Made by a program: the position numbers and the translations under genes. The notes beneath the pieces are model-generated. The model worked only from the letters and a program-made list of their open reading frames with translations. It did no database searches and was not told where the DNA came from. This document shows positions 25,120-26,792 of a stretch of 26,792 nt of DNA, in pieces; the stretch's first letter is position 1; the number at the start of each line of letters is the position of its first letter. Source of the stretch: Proteobacteria bacterium UBA6492 (GTDB taxonomy: Bacteria; Pseudomonadota; Gammaproteobacteria; UBA6429; Thiohalophilaceae); assembly GCA_002436485.1 (NCBI GenBank), contig DJMK01000056.1, positions 4,961 to 31,752 on the forward strand. The letters are read 5' to 3'.

Positions 25120-26792
25120 ATGAATATGTACAAGAAACTAAACGGGTGTTCTCTTTCTTTTATACTGTTGGTGTCACCTGCAATGGCTTCAGACATTGGC
25201 ACCCCTGACAAAGATGTCATCATTAAGGGTAGCTTGTATCCCGGTAAAGGTTATTCACCTTATGCGCAGCGTTCCTTTCCCAGCAATGTTTATTGGGGGG
25301 AAACGCATTTACATACCGGTCTATCACTCGATGCTGGTCTGTTCGGCAATATCCTCGGCCATGAAGATGCTTATCGTCTGGCGCGCGGCGAAGAAATAAA
25401 GTCATCAACTGGTCTTAAGGTCAAGCTGGGCCGGCCGCTGGACTGGCTGGTGATCACCGACCATTCCGACATGATGGGCATCGCGACTGACATTCAAAAA
25501 GGTACGCCCAATATCGTTGCCGATCCTAAAGGCAAGGAATGGCATGAAGGTTTTAAAAAAGGGGGTGATGCGGCAGGCAAGGCCGCTTTTGATCTCATAA
25601 CCCATTTTGCGCAGATGAAAGTGCCTGAGCAGATGGTTAAAGATTACTCGCCTGGTTCCAAGGTCTACAACAAGCTGTGGCACGATATTACAAAGACTGC
25701 AGATAAATATAACGATCCAGGCAAGTTCACGGCGCTGATTGGCTTCGAATGGACCTCGGTGCCAAAAGGATTCAATTTACATCGTAATGTGATTTTACGT
25801 GATGGTGGTGAGCGAGCACGTCAGGTGGTGCCCCTAACTACTCAACCCCCGACTGGAACAACGGATCCACTGGACCTTTACAAATGGCTCGAAAATTATG
25901 AAAAGAAAACCGGCGGTAAGGCCTTAGCCCTGTCGCACAACGGTAACCTTTCAAATGGCTGGATGTTTCCTACCGAAAATACCTACGCCGGCGGCAAGGT
26001 GGATAAAAACTATGTTCGCTTGCGTGCCAAATGGGAGCCTCTCTACGAAGTTACGCAAATTAAAGGTGACGGTGAAGCTCATCCATTCCTTTCTCCTGAT
26101 GACGAATTCGCTGACTACGGCACCTGGGATGTCGGCAACCTGGACATCACTGAACTGAAAAAGGATTCCATGCTAAAAGGCGAATACGCGCGCGAAGCCT
26201 TGAAGAACGGATTAATGCTGGAAAAGAAACTCGGTACTAATCCTTATAAGTTCGGCATGGTCGGGGCGACCGACAGCCATACTGCTTTGGCCACAGCCGA
26301 AGAAGAAAACTTTTATGGCAAATCCGTTACCACTGAACCATCCAAGACTCGCATATCGCATCCCTTTGTTAAATCGAAACTGGGTGAGATATCGGGCGAC
26401 ATGTTAGTGGCTTCCGGTTACCAGGGGGTATGGGCTAAAGAGAACACGCGTGAAGCAATCTGGGACGCGATGATGCGCAAAGAAACCTACGCCACCACTG
26501 GTCCGCGTATTCCAGTGCGTTTCTTCGGTGGTTGGGAATATACTAATAAAGACCTTCGTAGTCGCGCTCCTGCGTTTATCGGCTATGAGAAAGGCGTACC
26601 CATGGGCGGGGATTTAAAGAAGGCACCCAAAGGCAAAAAAGCACCCACCTTCATGGTTTATGCATTACGTGATCCAGTTGGAGCCAACCTTGATCGCATT
26701 CAGATCGTCAAGGGCTGGCTGGATAAAAAAGGCAAGACGCATGAAAAAGTGTATGACGTAGTCTGGTCGGGTGATCGTAAACCCAATAAAAA
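25120..26792 (+). CDS. DUF3604 protein 3, C-terminus beyond the window
   Basis: The reading frame is open from the ATG at 25120, with AGGAGG 5 bases ahead, to the window end: 557 codons. Compared with DUF3604-2, about 90 residues are missing. A Sec signal peptide ends in AMA (cleavage after residue 23). Probable PHP-like metal motifs are WGETHLHT (59-66), TDHSD (113-117), SHNGN (272-276) and GATDSHT (382-388). Two positions differ from the paralogs: Glu61 for Asp and Ala383 for Ser. The C-terminal half keeps [15 protein letters not shown] and [20 protein letters not shown], the last identical in protein to DUF3604-2 but with synonymous DNA differences. It follows sulfatase 2, and the two are probably cotranscribed or share control. 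The reaction is unknown. Confidence 0.92.
   Translation, partial: MNMYKKLNGCSLSFILLVSPAMASDIGTPDKDVIIKGSLYPGKGYSPYAQRSFPSNVYWGETHLHTGLSLDAGLFGNILGHEDAYRLARGEEIKSSTGLKVKLGRPLDWLVITDHSDMMGIATDIQKGTPNIVADPKGKEWHEGFKKGGDAAGKAAFDLITHFAQMKVPEQMVKDYSPGSKVYNKLWHDITKTADKYNDPGKFTALIGFEWTSVPKGFNLHRNVILRDGGERARQVVPLTTQPPTGTTDPLDLYKWLENYEKKTGGKALALSHNGNLSNGWMFPTENTYAGGKVDKNYVRLRAKWEPLYEVTQIKGDGEAHPFLSPDDEFADYGTWDVGNLDITELKKDSMLKGEYAREALKNGLMLEKKLGTNPYKFGMVGATDSHTALATAEEENFYGKSVTTEPSKTRISHPFVKSKLGEISGDMLVASGYQGVWAKENTREAIWDAMMRKETYATTGPRIPVRFFGGWEYTNKDLRSRAPAFIGYEKGVPMGGDLKKAPKGKKAPTFMVYALRDPVGANLDRIQIVKGWLDKKGKTHEKVYDVVWSGDRKPNK

Noticed and set aside
1..26792. CRISPR array, insertion sequence or phage genes
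   Set aside because: I saw no regularly spaced repeats, transposase, integrase or phage structural genes on either strand.

Overview
The window reads as a chromosomal segment of a free-living, probably marine or aquatic, gammaproteobacterium. The left 9.7 kb carries the conserved order prmC-prfA-hemA (minus strand), then divergently a TPR lipoprotein, lolB, ispE, tRNA-Gln(UUG), prs, rplY (ctc form), pth and ychF. This is essentially the arrangement known from Pseudomonas and many other gammaproteobacteria. Taxonomy below class level is not supported by what I can see.

The right 17 kb (about 9.7 kb to the window end, all plus strand) is an accessory block. In order it holds: DUF3604 protein 1 (lipoprotein); sulfatase 1 (CTAGR site); a strong rho-independent terminator; a PafA-like alkaline phosphatase lipoprotein; an octaheme cytochrome c with TPR tail; DUF3604 protein 2; an AraC-family regulator; a SYLF/YSC84 protein; two outer-membrane beta-barrel proteins; a decayed AraC fragment; sulfatase 2 (CTPSR site); and DUF3604 protein 3, cut by the window edge. 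Every intact protein here except the AraC regulator carries a signal peptide or lipobox. The block therefore encodes an envelope or periplasmic system: two sulfatases, one phosphatase and three PHP-fold putative metallohydrolases, with barrels in the outer membrane and a multiheme electron carrier. I see no inner-membrane transporter, no cytoplasmic catabolic enzyme and no sulfatase-maturation enzyme.

My working inference is a regulated system that removes sulfate and/or phosphate groups from an extracellular or envelope substrate. The substrate and the reaction of the DUF3604 proteins are not known to me. DNA-level signals of note are a duplicated tRNA-Gln 3' end bounding a run of small hairpins just before prs; three consecutive hairpins ahead of rplY; an FNR-like box at class II spacing ahead of DUF3604-1; the remnant of a second AraC gene; and a palindrome ahead of DUF3604-3.
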